NCBI GenBank assembly: GCA_024372495.1
Contig: CP099977.1
Location: forward strand, 2,418,001-2,482,000
Source: Pseudarthrobacter sp. Fe7
GTDB taxonomy: Bacteria; Actinomycetota; Actinomycetes; Actinomycetales; Micrococcaceae
Reading direction: 5' to 3'
DNA: 64,000 nucleotides
Positions 39,030-50,021 of the stretch are shown in pieces (within the stretch, counting starts at the first letter, position 1; every line of letters begins with the position of its first letter). The notes beneath the pieces were generated by a model. The model made no database searches. It had not been told where the DNA came from and saw nothing but the letters and a program-made list of their open reading frames with translations. Position numbers and translations under genes: made by a program.

Positions 39030-41695
39030 CTCGTCGCTCGGAGCCAGGGCAACATCGGTCACGGCCAAGTCGCCGTCGCCCACTACCAGCGTGATGTCCC
39101 TGGCATTGGACGCTGCCTTCAAATCAGCCAGCCCTGCCCGCAGCCTGCGCCGTCAAGGCCTCCGGGGCCGTGATGGTTGCGGACAACACTTCGGTGCGCT
39201 GCTTGACCTTGGCCTCTGACTTGGCCTTGCGCACACCGCTGAGCGCCACACCGACTGTTGCCAGCATGGTGGTGTCCCCGCCGGGGATCTCCAGCGCCGC
39301 CGGCCATTCAGCGCGGTGCACGGATCCGGTGCGCCACCAGGCTCCATACTTCCTCCGTAGCGAAGGGAAGGAACGGGGCGAAGAGCCGCAGCAGGGTGTC
39401 CAGGGTGGTGGCAAGGGCAGCCAGCACGGAGGCCTGCTCCGTTTCGCCGGCGGCACCGTACGCGCGGTCCTTGATCAGCTCCACGTAGTCGTCCGTGAAC
39501 TGCCAGAAGAACGACTCCGTGAGCTGCAGGGCCCGGGCGTAGTCGTAGTTGTCGAAGGCCTTGGTGGACTGGGCCACGACGTCGGCCAGTTGGGCCAGCA
39601 GTGCCCGGTCCAAGGGGTTGGTCAAGGGCCCCGAGGCGGGTGCCTCTTCCGCGTTGGGATGACCAGGCCCGGGGTTGGTGAGGACCGAAAGGTCCCCCGA
39701 CAGAACCGAGTTCTCCGTAGCGCCGAGGTTCAGCACGAACTTGGAAGCGTTCAGGAGCTTGATGGCCAGGCGGCGGCCGATCTTCATCTGCGCGATCTCG
39801 TAGGCCGTGTCCGCGCCCAGCCGCGCCGAGGCGGCCCAGTAGCGGACAGCGTCGGAGCCGTACTCGTTCAGGACATCCGTGGGTACCACCACGTTGCCCT
39901 TGGACTTGGACATCTTCTTGCGGTCCGGATCAAGGATCCAGCCGGAGATGGCCGCGTGCTTCCACGGGGCGCAGTCCTGGAGAGCGTCGGCGCGGACCAC
40001 GGAGGAGAACAGCCAGGTGCGTATGATGTCGTGGCCCTGGGGGCGGAGGTCGAACGGGTATACCTTGGCGAACAGGTCTTCGTCCCGGCTCCAGCCGCCC
40101 ACGATCTGCGGGGTCAGGGAGGACGTTGCCCACGTGTCCAGCACGTCGGCGTCGCCCGTGAAGCCGTTGGGCTGGTCGCGCTGTGCCTCGTCGAAGCCCG
40201 GGGCGGCGTCCGCGGCTGGGTCCACGGGGAGCATCCCGTCGGAGGGCAGGATCGGGTTGTCGTAGTCCGGGTTGCCCTGTGCATCGAGCGGGTACCAGAC
40301 CGGGATGGGCACGCCGAAGAAGCGCTGGCGGGAGACCAGCCAGTCGCCGTTCAGGCCGGCGATCCAGTTCTCGTAGCGGGAGCGCATGAAGGACGGGTGG
40401 AAGTCGATGTCTTTGCCCCGGCCGATCAGGCGTTCCCGGCGGTCCTCGTCACGGCCTCCGTTTCGGATGTACCACTGGCGGGACGTCACCACTTCCAGGG
40501 GCTTGTCGCCCTTTTCGAAGAAGTTCACCGGGTGGGTGATCTTCTTCGGCTCGCCATCGAGCAGGCCGGCTTCCTTGAGCAGTTCCACCACGGCTTCCTT
40601 GGCGGAGAAGGCAGTCTTCCCGGCGATGGCAGCGTACGCGGCTTGGCCGGCCCCGGTGGTGATCCATTCGGGGTTTTCGGCGATGATACGGCCGTCGCGG
40701 CCCATGATGGCGCGGGTGGGCAGCTGCAGTTCGCGCCACCAGGTGACGTCTGTCAGGTCGCCGAAGGTGCAGACCATGGCGATGCCCGAGCCCTTGTCCG
40801 CCTTTGCCAGCGGGTGGGCCTTGACTTCGAGTTCAACATCGAAAAGCGGGGACTTCACGGTCTTGCCGAACAGCGGCTGGTACCGCTGGTCGTCCGGGTT
40901 GGCCACCAGCGCGGCACATGCCGCGAGGAGCTCCGGGCGCGTGGTCTCGATGAAAATCTTGTCGCCGTCTTCGGTGAAGAAGGGGTAGCGGTAGTACGCG
41001 CCCGGAACTTCGCGGTCCTCAAGCTCAGCCTGTGCAACGGCGGTCCGGAAGGTGACGTCCCACAGGGTGGGCGCCTCGGCCATGTAGGCGTCGCCGGCTG
41101 CCAGGTTGGCCAGGAAGGCGCGCTGGGACACTGCGCGGGAGGTGTCGTCGATGGTGCGGTAGGTCAGGTCCCAGTCGACGGACAGGCCAAGGGTCTGGAA
41201 GAGGTTTTCGAAGACCTTCTCGTCTTCAACGGCCAGTTCCTCGCACAGTTCGATGAAGTTCTGCCGGGACACGACGTCGAAGTCGCGCTGGTTCTTGGCC
41301 GGCTGGGCGGGCGGCCGGTAGTCGGCGTTGTACGGGATGGCGGGATCGCAGCGGACGCCGTAGTAGTTCTGGACGCGGCGTTCGGTGGGCAGCCCGTTAT
41401 CGTCCCAGCCCATGGGGTAGAAGACGTTCTTGCCGGTCATGCGCATGTAGCGTGCCTGGACGTCCGTCTGGGTGAAGGAGAACATGTGCCCCACATGCAG
41501 GGATCCCGACGCGGTGGGCGGGGGAGTGTCGATCGAGTAGACCTGTTCCCGGGTGGTGTCGGGGTTGAACTTGTAGGTTCCTTCGGCCAGCCAGCGCCGG
41601 GTGAGCGCGGCTTCGAGGCCCTCGAGGGCCGGCTTGTCCGGAACGTTGATGGGGGCGGTGGTGGGCGTGTCTGTACCCTGCGTGTCTTCAGCCAT
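39015..41695 (-). CDS. valS: Valine-tRNA ligase (frame breaks at ~39340 and ~39130)
   Basis: About 892 aa. Charges tRNA-Val. Class I motifs: HIGH as [16 protein letters not shown] as [11 protein letters not shown], editing domain around [13 protein letters not shown], and [17 protein letters not shown]. It is the long actinobacterial type. The frame breaks at CAGGCTCC (39338-39345, splitting [13 protein letters not shown]) and in 39125-39145, where one extra G lies in the minus-strand GGGCAGGGCTGG. The restored C-terminus ends [17 protein letters not shown]. The usual C-terminal coiled coil seems reduced. Own transcript, divergent to the DUF488 gene. Confidence 0.92.
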
Positions 41696-41767
41696 TGGGC
41701 AATTCTTTCATGTCCGCTTCCATCCCACCCAACCAGTCGGACCCGGAAGGGTGCAGGCACGGGTAGC

Positions 41768-42146
41768 ATGCGCCATATGGGCGATATCCGAGGCACTTTT
41801 CGTGTGAAGCGCATCTACGAGCCCCCGGCGGACGACGACGGCTGCCGGGTGCTGGTGGACCGGCTTTGGCCACGGGGGATGCCCAGGGAAATCGCCGGCG
41901 TTGACCTTTGGCTCAGGGACGTGGCACCCTCCACCGAGCGGCAGGGAGTTCAACCACGGCCCCGAGCGGTTTGCGGGATTCAGCGACCGCTACCGCGTTG
42001 AACTGGATTCCAACCCAGCCGTGGAAACGCTGCTGGAACTGGCCTCCGAACACCCACGGATCACCCTTCTCTATGCGGCCCGCAACACGGAAGCCAACCA
42101 TGCGCTTGTCCTGCTTGAGTACCTCCGGGAACGGACCGCCGGCTGA
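41768..42146 (+). CDS. DUF488 family protein (frame break at ~41944)
   Basis: About 125 aa. Features: [34 protein letters not shown] and FSDRYRVEL with [18 protein letters not shown], all typical of the YeaO-like DUF488 family, whose biochemical role is unknown. The frame breaks at GCGGCAGGGAGTTC (41939-41952); removing one G gives [12 protein letters not shown]. This lesion is not of the AGCT type unless more bases are missing. Starts could be 41768 or 41777. Confidence 0.8.
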
Positions 42147-42164
42147 TCCCGCTAGGGTGGTGCC

Positions 42165-42923
42165 ATGACTGAGGACTTGCGGAAAAAGACAGCACTTGTG
42201 ACCGGCGCGAGCAGCGGAATCGGGGCGGCGGCAGTACGCGCCCTTCGCGCGGAGGGGTGGACGGTCTTCGCCGTGGCACGCCGTGCCGACCGGCTCGCGG
42301 CCGTCGCAGGCGAGACGGGCGCCGTCGCGATTCCTGCCGACATTGCAGATGACGACGACGTGTCCCGGCTTCTCGCACAGGTTACCGGGGCGGGCGGCAT
42401 CGACACGCTGATCAACATCGCCGGTGGCGCCCGCGGCGCCGACAAAGTGGGTGAGGCCAGCACGGCTGACTGGGAGTGGATGTACCGCGTCAACGTCCTG
42501 GGCACCATGAAGCTCACCCGCGCGTTCCTGCCGATGCTGCGCGCAACCGGTGAGGGAACTGTCCTGAACCTGACGTCCACGGCGGGCCTTGACGCGTACG
42601 AGGGCGGGGGCGGGTACAACGCTGCCAAGTTCGGCCAGCACGCCCTGACCAATGCGCTCCGGCTTGAGGAGGCCGAACACAACGTCCGCGTCATTGAGGT
42701 GGCGCCGGGACTGGTGCAGACCGAGGAGTTCGCACTCAACCGCCTGGGGGACGCTCAGGCCGCCGGCAAGGTTTACCAGGGGGTCGAAAAGCCGCTGACC
42801 GCCGAGGACGTGGCCGATGTCGTCCGCTATGCCGTCACCCTGCCGCACCACATCAACCTGGACCAGATCGTCATCCGGCCGGTAGCACAGGCCGCTACGC
42901 ACAAGCTGATCCGGAAGGGCTGA
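42165..42923 (+). CDS. Short-chain dehydrogenase/reductase
   Basis: 252 aa, ATG 18 bp after the DUF488 stop. NAD(P) site TGASSGIGAAAV, LINIAGGARGADK (NNAG-like), catalytic Ser in LNLTSTAGLDAYE, and YNAAKFGQHAL carrying the Tyr-x-x-x-Lys pair; the family's Asn is in YRVNVLGTMKL. Resembles the YdfG/serine-dehydrogenase-like branch that reduces small hydroxy acids or keto compounds. Substrate unknown. Confidence 0.88.
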   Translation: MTEDLRKKTALVTGASSGIGAAAVRALRAEGWTVFAVARRADRLAAVAGETGAVAIPADIADDDDVSRLLAQVTGAGGIDTLINIAGGARGADKVGEASTADWEWMYRVNVLGTMKLTRAFLPMLRATGEGTVLNLTSTAGLDAYEGGGGYNAAKFGQHALTNALRLEEAEHNVRVIEVAPGLVQTEEFALNRLGDAQAAGKVYQGVEKPLTAEDVADVVRYAVTLPHHINLDQIVIRPVAQAATHKLIRKG

Positions 42924-42970
42924 GGGGTCCCGGGGGAAGCGGTATTGCCAGTAATCGCGCCGCCGGAAAG

Positions 42971-43977
42971 TCAGGGGACCGGGACGTTCAGGGTGGCCAC
43001 TACTGCGGCGTGGTCCGTCCCCTCAATCCGGTCGACGGAGTAACCGGAGCCTCTGACGTCCGGGCTGGTCACCAGGTGGTCCAAGGCAATTCCGGGCAGG
43101 CGGTACCCGCGCATTGGCCACGTGGGCACCAGCCTGCTGGCCTGGGAGGCAGCGACGTCCACCAGCGTGCGGCTGCCCCTGTCCCGGCCAGCAGCGCCCG
43201 GAACTCGCGGTGGTCATAGGTCGCGTTGAAGTCGCCGGCCATCAGGAGGGGACCGGAACCGTTGTCCGCCCTGGCCACCGTGGCCAGGTCGCTGCGCCAT
43301 TGCCGAAGGCCGTCCCCCACCGGCGCCAATGTGTGTACAGCCACCACGCGAAGGGTGGTCCCGCTGCCATCTCCGAGGTCAAGGCGGGCCACCGGCATGG
43401 TGAACTGGGTTCCCGGGAGCACCCCGGTCTCTTTCAGGCTGAACGAGGAGTAGATGGCCGTGCCGCCGGCGCCGTCCCTGGGGTGGGCAACCCGGTGGGG
43501 GAGCAGTCCGTCCAGCCCCGCCGCCGCGAGCTTTCGCGACAGCTGGGGCGTGTACTCCTCCACCGCCAGCAGGTCCACGTGCCGTTCACGGACCAGGTCC
43601 ACAATGCCGCCGGCGTCCGCGCCGCCCAACTCTGCGTTGATGCTCATGGTTACCAGGGACACCTGCCTGCCGGCAGCCGCGGCGGCAGGCTCGCGGACAT
43701 CCAGCGGGAAGAGCCAGAACGCCTGGCACCCCAGCAGGGACGCGGCCAGGACCTGTTGCCAGCGCCTGCGCCCCAGGAAAGCCAGGAGCAGCCCCGCGGC
43801 AGCCGGCACCGTCAGCCAGGGAGTGAATGCCACCAGTTGGACTCCAAGGACGGGCCAGTCCGCAGGCACCGCGCGCACGGCTGACACGGCCGCCACCGGC
43901 AGGACAACAGGAATGAACAGCCATCTGCACACGGCGGCCGCCCGCCTCCGCCCACCAGGGCGCCCGGAAGCTGTCAT
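42971..43977 (-). CDS. Endonuclease/exonuclease/phosphatase family membrane protein (frame break at ~43180)
   Basis: About 335 aa. Three N-terminal hydrophobic helices (residues 15-90) anchor an extracellular EEP domain: MSINAELGGADAGGIVDLV, AVEEYTPQLSRKL (metal Glu), HTLAPVGDGLRQWRSDL, LLMAGDFNATYDH (Asp, Asn), and the terminal SPDVRGSGYSVDRIEGTDHAAVVA (SDH motif). The frame breaks after FRALLAGTG in a G run (43180-43190), where one missing base restores GSRTLVDVA. Possibly a surface phosphodiesterase or nuclease. Confidence 0.85.
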
Positions 43978-44050
43978 GAGCCGAGTCTAGGCAACCCACG
44001 GTGATAGCGTCAGCCCCTGAATGGCACTGGGCACGGCGGCAATAGTAGAC

Positions 44051-44330
44051 TTACCACTGGCTATGACCCGGCAATCACCGGTGAGCTTCCGGAAGAACGT
44101 GCGGCCGCGCCCGGACAGGCGGGTTGCACCAGTAGAACCGGACGGGTAAGCCCGTTACAGCAGTAATGAGAGGCCGGGGCAGCGGGAGTTCCTTGCGGAA
44201 CAACGCAGCGCCGGTAAGTGAGGTGGTACCGCGGTGGGCGTGCAGTCATTGGGACGGCACGGCAGCCGTCCTCGCATCCTGAACGGAACGTCCGGCCCGC
44301 ACCGGAAGTTCACCGCGCTCAACCCAGGAT
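44051..44330 (+). promoter_or_regulatory. T-box riboswitch, isoleucine specifier
   Basis: Stem I closes by ACTGG (44056-44060) with CCAGT (44129-44133). The specifier loop carries ATC at 44074-44076 in GGCAATCACCGG, an Ile codon. The T-box proper is TGGTACCGCGG at 44224-44234, which binds the uncharged tRNA acceptor. A GACGGC/GCCGTC hairpin follows (44253-44270). No U-run is present before the ileS ATG (44338), so control is probably at translation initiation, as known for actinobacterial ileS T-boxes. Confidence 0.93.
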
Positions 44331-44337
44331 GTTGAAC

Positions 44338-47300
44338 ATGACGTTTTACCCCAAGGCCTCAGCCTCCAGCAGCCCGTCGAATGGCAGCGCCGGTGTTTCC
44401 GCCTCCGTGAAGTTTCCGGAGATCGAAGAGCGCATCCTGAAGTACTGGGACCAGGACGGCACCTTCCAGGCAAGCATCGACCAGCGCAGCGCCGACGTTC
44501 CCGGAGGTGAGCCGGGCAGCAACGAATTCGTGTTCTACGACGGCCCGCCCTTCGCCAACGGCCTGCCGCACTACGGCCACCTCCTCACCGGCTACGCCAA
44601 GGACCTGGTGGGCCGCTACCAGACCCAGCGCGGCAAGCGCGTGGAACGCCGCTTCGGCTGGGACACGCACGGCCTGCCGGCAGAGCTTGAAGCCATGAAG
44701 CAGCTGGGCATGACGGACAAGACCCAAATCGAAGCCATGGGCATCGACAAATTCAACGACGCCTGCCGCGCCTCCGTCATGAAGTACGCCGATGAATGGC
44801 GCAGCTACGTCACCCGCCAGGCACGCTGGGTGGACTTCGACAACGACTACAAGACCCTCAACGTCGAGTACATGGAGTCGGTGCTCTGGGCCTTCAAGCA
44901 GCCTGCATGACAAGGGCCTGACCTACAACGGGTACCGGGTCCTGCCGTATTGCTGGAAGGACGAAACGCCGCTGTCCAACCATGAGTTGCGCATGGACGA
45001 CGACGTCTACAAGAACCGCCAGGACCAGACTGTCACCGTCACTTTCCCCATCCTTGCCGGGGATTCGGGACTGTCCAGGCAGGCTCGCAGGTGTGCAGGC
45101 CCTCGCCTGGACCACCACCCCCTGGACGCTGCCCACCAACGCCGCGCTCGCCGTCGGGCCTTCCATCACGTACGCCGTCCTGCCTTCCGGCCCCAATGGC
45201 ATCAAGGCGGCCTCCGCGGACGCCCCGGTCACGGGCAGCTTCCTGCTCGCAGCTGATCTGCTGGGCAGCTACGCCAAGGACCTTGGGTACGACAGCTTCG
45301 AGGAAGCGGAAGCCGCCGTCGTGTCCACCCATACCGGCGCCGAGCCTGGAGGGCCTCGAGTACCAGCGGCTCTGGGACGATTTCGCCGACAACGAGAAGT
45401 ACGGCATGGAGAACGCCTGGCGCTTCGTGGTGGCCGATTACGTCACCACCACTGACGGAACCGGCATCGTCCACCAGGCGCCCGCCTACGGCGAAGACGA
45501 CCAGAAGGTCTGCGAGGAAGCAGGCATCCCCGTGGTGCTCTCCGTGGACGAGGGTGCAAAGTTCCTGCCGCTGTTCAAGCACGGCGACCTCCACGACATC
45601 GTGGGGCTGCAGGTCTTCGAGGCCAACAAGCCCATCACCCAGGTGCTCCGTGCCCAGGGCCGCCTGGTCCGCCAGGCCAGCTACGAGCACAGCTACCCGC
45701 ACTGCTGGCGCTGCCGCAACCCGCTGATCTACCGTGCCGTGTCCTCCTGGTACGTGGAGGTCACCAAGTTCAAGGACCGGATGTCCGAACTGAACCAGGA
45801 GATCAACTGGATCCCCGGCAACGTCAAAGACGGCCAGTTCGGCAAATGGCTGGAGAACGCCCGCGACTGGTCCATCAGCCGCAACCGCTTCTGGGGCAGC
45901 CCCATCCCCGTCTGGCAGTCCACGGACCCCGAGTACCCGCGCACCGACGTCTATGGCTCCCTGGCCGAGATCGAGGCCGACTTCGGCCGGCTGCCGCTGA
46001 ACAAGGACGGCCAGGTGGACCTGCACCGCCCGTTCATCGACGAGCTCACCAGGCCCAACCCGGACGATCCCCGCACGCCCGAAGAAGGCCAGTCAGTGAT
46101 GCGCCGCGTCGAGGACGTCCTGGACGTCTGGTTCGACTCCGGCTCCATGCCCTACGGGCAGGTGCACTACCCGTTCGAGAACGAAGCCTGGTTCAACACA
46201 CACAACCCCGCGGACTTCATCGTCGAATACATCGGCCAGACCCGCGGCTGGTTCTACATGCTGCACATCCTGTCCACCGCGCTGTTCGACCGGCCCGCGT
46301 TCAGGAATGTCATCAGCCACGGCATCGTGCTCGGTTCCGACGGCCAGAAGATGTCCAAGAGCCTGCGCAACTACCCGGACGTGTCCGAGGTCCTGGACCG
46401 CGACGGCTCCGACGCCATGCGCTGGTTCCTGATGTCCAGCCCCATCCTGCGCGGCGGCAACCTGATCGTCACCGAACAGGGCATCCGCGACGGCGTCCGC
46501 CAGGTGATCCTGCCGCTGTGGAACGTGTACAGCTTCTTCACGCTGTACACCAACGCAGCGGACGGCGGCGCAGGCTATGACGCCAGACTGCGCTATGAGG
46601 GCTACCGGGACACCCTGGACCAATACCTGCTGGCCAACACCGGCGACCTGGTACGCACCATGGGTGCCCAACTCGCCAGGTATGACATCTCCGGCGCCTG
46701 CGACTCGCTCCGCAGCTACCTGGACATGCTCACCAACTGGTATGTCCGCCGCAGCCGCCAGCGGTTCTTCGACGAGGACCAGGACGCCTTCGACGCGCTG
46801 TTCACCGCACTGGAAACCGTCACCCGGGCCGCGGCGTCACTGCTGCCGCTCGTTTCGGAGGAGATCTGGCGCGGCCTGACCGGCGGCCGGTCCGTGCACC
46901 TCGCCGACTGGCCGGACGCGGACCTCTTCCCCGCGAATCCGTCCCTGGTGGAAGCCATGGACCGGGTGCAGCAGATCTGCTCTACCGGTTCCTCGCTCCG
47001 CAAGGCAGCCAACCTCCGGGTCCGCCTGCCGCTGCAGGAACTCACTGTCGTGGCACCCGGCGCGGACGCGCTGGAAGGCTTCGCCGCCGTCGTCGCCGAT
47101 GAACTCAACCTCCGCTCCGTCCGCCTGCTCGACGCAGCCACCGCCTCCCCCGAGGAGTTCGGCATCCAGCAGAAGCTGGTGGTGAACGCCCGTGCCGCCG
47201 GCCCGCGCCTGGGCAAGAACGTCCAGGTTGCCATCAAGGGTTCCAAGTCCGGCGACTGGTCAGTGGACGACGATGGCGTGGTCACCGCCGGCGGGCTGCA

Positions 47301-47658
47301 ACTGGAGCCCCAGGAGTACACGCTCGAAACGGTGGTGGCAGAGTCCGAGGGCGGTTCTGCCGCTGTTGCCGTGCTGCCCGGAGGCGGGTTCGTGGTCCTG
47401 AACACGGAGGTTACCCCCGAACTGGAGGCCGAGGGCCTGGCACGCGACATGGTCCGCGCCATCCAGCAGGCGCGGAAGGACGCCGGACTTAACGTGAGCG
47501 ACCGGATCCGGACCACCGTCACCGCCGCGCAGAACGTGGTGGACGCCCTGCTGGCCAACGCTGGACTGGTCAAGGGCGAGACGCTGACTGTGGACCTGAC
47601 GGCCAAACCGGCCGATCTGGCAGACCCCGCCGTCGTGGTTGAAAAAGTGGAGGGCTAG
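44338..47658 (+). CDS. ileS: Isoleucine-tRNA ligase (three frame breaks)
   Basis: About 1105 aa. Charges tRNA-Ile, editing valine. Class I motifs: HIGH as [19 protein letters not shown] as [13 protein letters not shown], and the editing domain around [13 protein letters not shown]. The C-terminal part is the long actinobacterial/archaeal-like form. Frame is lost at CAGCCTGC (44899-44906, FKQ-LHDKG), CAGGCTCG (45080-45087, SRQ-LAGVQAL) and GAGCCTGG (45342-45349, GAE-LEGLEY). All three are one-base insertions in the same motif. The start MTFYPKAS follows the T-box leader. First gene of an operon with folC 3 bp downstream. Confidence 0.95.
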
Positions 47659-47661
47659 GAC

Positions 47662-49020
47662 ATGACCGACGAATTTTCCGTGGAAAGCGTCTACGCGGAA
47701 CTGCTGGGACGGGCGCCGGAAAACAAGATGGAGCCCCGCCTGGCGCCGCTGTTCCGGGCCATGGACGTGCTCGGCGAGCCCAACAAGGCGTTCCCGATCA
47801 TCCACGTGACCGGAACCAACGGCAAGACGTCCACCTCTCGGATGATCGAATCCGTGCTCCGTGCCCATGGCCTGAGCACCGGCCGCTACACCAGCCCGCA
47901 CCTGTCCAAGGTCACCGAGCGGATCAGCATCGACGGCCACCCGGTCTCCGACGAGACGTTCGTCAGGATCTGGGACGAAATCCGGCCCTACCTGCAGATC
48001 GTTGACTCCGAACTCGAAGCCGAAGGCCAGCCGCGCCTGACCTACTTCGAATGCCTCACCATCCTGGGCTTCGCCATCTTCGCCGACCAGCCCGTCAACG
48101 TGGCCATCATCGAGGTGGGCCTGGGCGGGGTCACAGACGCCACCAACGTCGGGGACGGCCAGGTCTCGGTGGTGACGCCGATTTCGTTGGACCACACGGA
48201 CCTCCTGGGCGACACCACCGAAGACATCGCCCACGAAAAGGCCGGCATCATCAAGCCCGGCGGTTACCTCATCAGCGCCGCACAGCCCCTTGATGCGGCC
48301 CAGGTGCTGCTGGAGAAGGCCAAGGAAGTTGGCGTGCCGTTCCGCTTCGAAGGAGTGGAGTTCGGCGTCGAGTCACGGTCGGTGGCAGTGGGCGGCCAGA
48401 TGGTCACCATCCAGGGCATCGCCGGCCGCTACCCGGACCTGCTGGTACCCCTGCACGGCGCCCACCAGGCACAAAATGCTGCGGTGGCAGTTGCCGCCCT
48501 GGAAGCGTTCTTCGGCGGCGAAAAGGAACTCGACTTCGAAGTCCTGCAGGAAGGCTTCGCCGCGGTGACGTCCCCGGGGCGCCTCGAGGTGGTGCGTACC
48601 GCACCCACCATCATCGTGGACGCGGCCCACAACCCCGACGGCATCAAGGCCTCCGCTGCCGCTCTCCAGGAGGCATTCACCTTCACCCGGCTGGTTCCCG
48701 TGGTGGGCGTGCTCAGGGAAAAGGACGCAGAAGAGATCCTCCGCCAACTCAAGGAGTCCCTTGGGGGCACGGCCGAGGAATACTGCTTCACGCAGTCCAA
48801 CTCTCCCCGCGCCGTGCCGGCCGCCGAACTGGCCGAACTGGCCATCGACCTGGGATTCGGCGAGGACAACGTCCACACTGCCGAAAAGCTTGACGACGCG
48901 CTGGAATGGGCCGTGGAGCGGGCTGAAGCCAATGAGGACCTCTCCGGCGGCGTGCTGGTCACCGGCTCGATCACCCTGGTGGCCGAGGCGCGGATCCTGC
49001 TCGGAAAAACGGAGGCGTGA
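47662..49020 (+). CDS. folC: Bifunctional folylpolyglutamate/dihydrofolate synthase
   Basis: 452 aa. Adds glutamate to dihydropteroate and folates. Mur-ligase fold: P-loop HVTGTNGKTSTSRMIE, folate site YTSPHLSKVTERISI, IEVGLGGVTDATN, carbamylated-Lys/Mg region DIAHEKAGIIKPG, C-terminal VDAAHNPDGIKASAAAL and VVGVLREKDAEE. Starts 3 bp after ileS and overlaps the next gene by 4 bp. Confidence 0.95.
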   Translation: MTDEFSVESVYAELLGRAPENKMEPRLAPLFRAMDVLGEPNKAFPIIHVTGTNGKTSTSRMIESVLRAHGLSTGRYTSPHLSKVTERISIDGHPVSDETFVRIWDEIRPYLQIVDSELEAEGQPRLTYFECLTILGFAIFADQPVNVAIIEVGLGGVTDATNVGDGQVSVVTPISLDHTDLLGDTTEDIAHEKAGIIKPGGYLISAAQPLDAAQVLLEKAKEVGVPFRFEGVEFGVESRSVAVGGQMVTIQGIAGRYPDLLVPLHGAHQAQNAAVAVAALEAFFGGEKELDFEVLQEGFAAVTSPGRLEVVRTAPTIIVDAAHNPDGIKASAAALQEAFTFTRLVPVVGVLREKDAEEILRQLKESLGGTAEEYCFTQSNSPRAVPAAELAELAIDLGFGEDNVHTAEKLDDALEWAVERAEANEDLSGGVLVTGSITLVAEARILLGKTEA

Positions 49021-49487
49021 CCATGGCCAGACTCACCAAGGCCCAGCGGGAATGGCGTCCTGGAATGCCGAAGAAGCGCCGCTCCACCAAGGTGATGTTC
49101 GCATCCACCGTGTTGCTCCTTGAAGCGTTCGTCATGTTCTTCGCCACCCTGGTGGTCTTCGGCCTGCGCCGCGGGGAGTTCCCGCCCGCCATGATCCTCG
49201 GCGTCGGGATCGCGCTCAGTGTGGTCATGATCTTCGCCTGCGCGGTCCTGAACAAACCCTGGGGCATCGGCCTGGGATGGATCCTGCAGATCGTCCTGAT
49301 CCTCACCGGCATATTCGAGCCCGCCATGTTCCTGGTGGGGGCGCTCTTTGCGGTGGCGTGGTGGTACGGGATCCGCACCGGCATCAGGCTGGACCGCGAA
49401 GCGGTGCAGCGCGCACGCGAACAGGCGGAATGGGAAGCCTCCCACCCGGACCAGGCGGCCGGTCCCGCCCAGCCCCAAACCCCGTAA
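49017..49487 (+). CDS. DUF4233 membrane protein
   Basis: About 156 aa; GTG 49017 overlaps the folC stop (GTGA), though ATG 49023 is possible. Four membrane helices: VMFASTVLLLEAFVMFFATL, PAMILGVGIALSVVMIFAC, GLGWILQIVLILTGIFEPA, FLVGALFAVAWWYGI. This gene typically sits between folC and ndk in actinobacteria (Rv2446c in M. tuberculosis). Function unknown. Confidence 0.9.
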   Translation: MTMARLTKAQREWRPGMPKKRRSTKVMFASTVLLLEAFVMFFATLVVFGLRRGEFPPAMILGVGIALSVVMIFACAVLNKPWGIGLGWILQIVLILTGIFEPAMFLVGALFAVAWWYGIRTGIRLDREAVQRAREQAEWEASHPDQAAGPAQPQTP

Positions 49488-49538
49488 GCCAGCCCCCGTA
49501 GACTTATCCCGAAACCCCACCAACGCATTGGAGCAGTT

Positions 49539-49958
49539 GTGACTACAGAGCGCACCCTCGTCCTGATCAAGCCCGACGGCGTCGCCCGTAACCTGGCCGG
49601 CGCCATCCTGGCCCGGATCGAAGCCAAGGGCTACAGCCTTGTTGAGCTGAAGAAGGTTGACGCCACCCGTGAGCTGCTGGAGCAGCACTACGAGGAGCAC
49701 GTGGGCAAGCCGTTCTACGAACCCCTGGTGGAATTCATGCTCAGCGGCCCCGTCGTGGCGGCGATCTTCGAAGGCCACCGCGTCATCGAAGGCTTCCGTT
49801 CGCTCGCCGGCACCACGGACCCCACCACCGCGGCCCCGGGCACCATCCGCGGCGACTTCGGCCGGGACTGGGGCCTGAAGGTGCAGCAGAACCTGGTGCA
49901 CGGCTCGGACTCGACCGAGTCCGCAGACCGCGAAATCAAGATCTGGTTCCAGGGCTGA
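49539..49958 (+). CDS. ndk: Nucleoside-diphosphate kinase
   Basis: 139 aa. Transfers gamma-phosphate between NTPs and NDPs. Motifs: [16 protein letters not shown], the ATP site, and [25 protein letters not shown], where His-115-type residue of NLVHGSDS is the phosphorylated histidine. GTG start. Ends in a strong terminator. Confidence 0.96.
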   Translation: MTTERTLVLIKPDGVARNLAGAILARIEAKGYSLVELKKVDATRELLEQHYEEHVGKPFYEPLVEFMLSGPVVAAIFEGHRVIEGFRSLAGTTDPTTAAPGTIRGDFGRDWGLKVQQNLVHGSDSTESADREIKIWFQG

Positions 49959-49966
49959 CAGTCCAA

Positions 49967-50016
49967 GGACAGCAAGAGGCCCCTGGTTCTTCGGAACCAG
50001 GGGCCTCTTGCTGTCC
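49967..50016. terminator. Perfect hairpin between ndk and the VKOR gene
   Basis: 23-bp perfect stem with loop TTCG (49990-49993): GGACAGCAAGAGGCCCCTGG at 49967-49986 and complement to 50016. Located between convergent genes and likely used by both. Confidence 0.85.
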
Positions 50017-50021
50017 GCAGC

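Noticed and set aside
39170..42001. 943-residue open frame on the plus strand
   Set aside because: It is antisense to valS, whose motifs are intact; long antisense frames are common in high-GC DNA.
48429..49901. 490-residue open frame on the minus strand
   Set aside because: Antisense to folC, DUF4233 and ndk, all well supported.
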